From a virus, in IMG/VR virus record IMGVR_UViG_3300022693_004339, positions 1 to 33,091 of that record: DNA of 33,091 bases; one strand, given 5' to 3'. The position numbers and the translations under genes are program-made. The notes beneath the pieces were generated by a model. It saw only the letters and a program-made list of their open reading frames with translations, was not told the DNA's origin and made no database searches. Below are positions 32,691-33,091 of the stretch, in pieces; position 1 is the first letter of the stretch; every line of letters starts with the position of its first letter.

Positions 32691-32925
32691 ATTTATTTTG
32701 TTTCTGGTGCGATATAAAAAATGGACCGCATTTGCGCTTGTTTTAATCGCTGTGCCGCTTGTTTATGGTTTTGGCTACCTTAGGGGGGTGGACGCACAAA
32801 AGCGCTCTACGGCGCTTAAATCGGCAAAAATGAATATTGAAATAAGAGAGGTTCAAAATGAAATTCGTAACAACCGGCCTGATGATGACATTCTTATTGA
32901 CCGGCTGCGATCCGGCAACTTCTGA
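32683..32925 (+). CDS. inner-membrane spanin (Rz-like)
   Basis: 80 residues. One N-terminal transmembrane segment (~14-32, WTAFALVLIAVPLVYGFGYL) then a polar helical periplasmic part ending NEIRNNRPDDDILIDRLRSGNF, the common ending of short Rz-type proteins. It partners the lipoprotein encoded by the overlapping next gene to fuse inner and outer membranes at the last step of lysis. Shorter than lambda Rz. Confidence 0.85.
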   Translation: MLKFILFLVRYKKWTAFALVLIAVPLVYGFGYLRGVDAQKRSTALKSAKMNIEIREVQNEIRNNRPDDDILIDRLRSGNF

Positions 32926-33091
32926 CGCATTGATAATGCCTGATGTTGTTAAATATTCGGTGAAAACGCAGAGCGCGGCCGCTGATGAAATAGAGGCCGG
33001 TTTCTGTCCGGTGATGACAGAGATGGTTAAGGATTATAGTGTCATGCGTGACCAGTCCCGCGCCGCAAAAAAGAAGTTGAACAAACGTTAG
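32858..33091 (+). CDS. outer-membrane spanin lipoprotein (Rz1-like)
   Basis: 77 residues; GAGAGG precedes the ATG and the gene overlaps the Rz-like gene by 68 bases in another frame, the classical Rz/Rz1 layout. Signal peptide of ~16 residues with lipobox LLTGC and lipid attachment at Cys17. The mature part is helical (YSVKTQSAAADEIEAGFCPVMTEMV) with basic end. Notable is Asp18 at position +2, which in E. coli retains lipoproteins in the inner membrane, though the rule varies among bacteria. The window ends at its stop codon. Confidence 0.85.
   Translation: MKFVTTGLMMTFLLTGCDPATSDALIMPDVVKYSVKTQSAAADEIEAGFCPVMTEMVKDYSVMRDQSRAAKKKLNKR

Overview
The window reads as a nearly complete temperate podovirus genome or prophage of about 33 kb, probably infecting an alphaproteobacterium. 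A Gram-negative host follows from the two-part spanin pair with an outer-membrane-type lipoprotein. The alphaproteobacterial guess rests on protein style only, mainly the Xre regulator at 1829-2170, and is inference. The first base is the last base of a stop codon and the last base ends a stop codon, so the window appears to be cut at gene borders and no att site is assigned.

Left arm (1-6152, minus strand): one long leftward operon whose genes are joined by ATGA/TGATG overlaps or very short gaps. In transcription order it holds a 41-residue basic protein missed by length cut-offs, an AlpA-like HTH protein, a winged-helix-like protein, three small unknowns, a tyrosine integrase, a probable Acb2/Tad1 anti-CBASS/anti-Thoeris sponge, an unknown, an Xre regulator, an unknown, an adenine-type DNA methyltransferase, two small unknowns and a Lar-like protein. 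The sponge, methyltransferase and Lar-like gene suggest a counter-defence load. A promoter at 6182-6211 overlaps an operator that matches, at 13 of 15 bases, the perfect palindrome in the immunity region.

Immunity region (6260-7602): a CI-like repressor and a Cro-like gene diverge around the palindrome TTGGCATCATGCCAA. Downstream of the repressor, on its own strand, lie two small membrane proteins in the position of lambda rexAB, so they are probably expressed in the lysogen.

Replication (7603-10977): a Toprim primase-like protein and an SF3-type helicase. The spacer before the primase has a DnaA-box match and CGTTGC motifs. The 387-bp spacer after the helicase holds 12 copies of CGTTGC(A/G) in four groups of alternating orientation beside an AT-rich tract, a candidate origin or packaging site.

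Virion and lysis (10978-33091, plus strand): terminase small and large subunits, a gp13-like protein, T7-type portal, Bbp19-like protein, scaffold, capsid, decoration-like protein, tail tubular proteins A and B, three very large ejection proteins plus a small one, tail fibre and its chaperone, holin candidate, endolysin and overlapping spanins. The structural set is T7/BPP-1-like but there is no phage RNA polymerase; control is lambda-like. A 281-bp leader before the capsid gene is packed with hairpins and may be an undescribed structured RNA.
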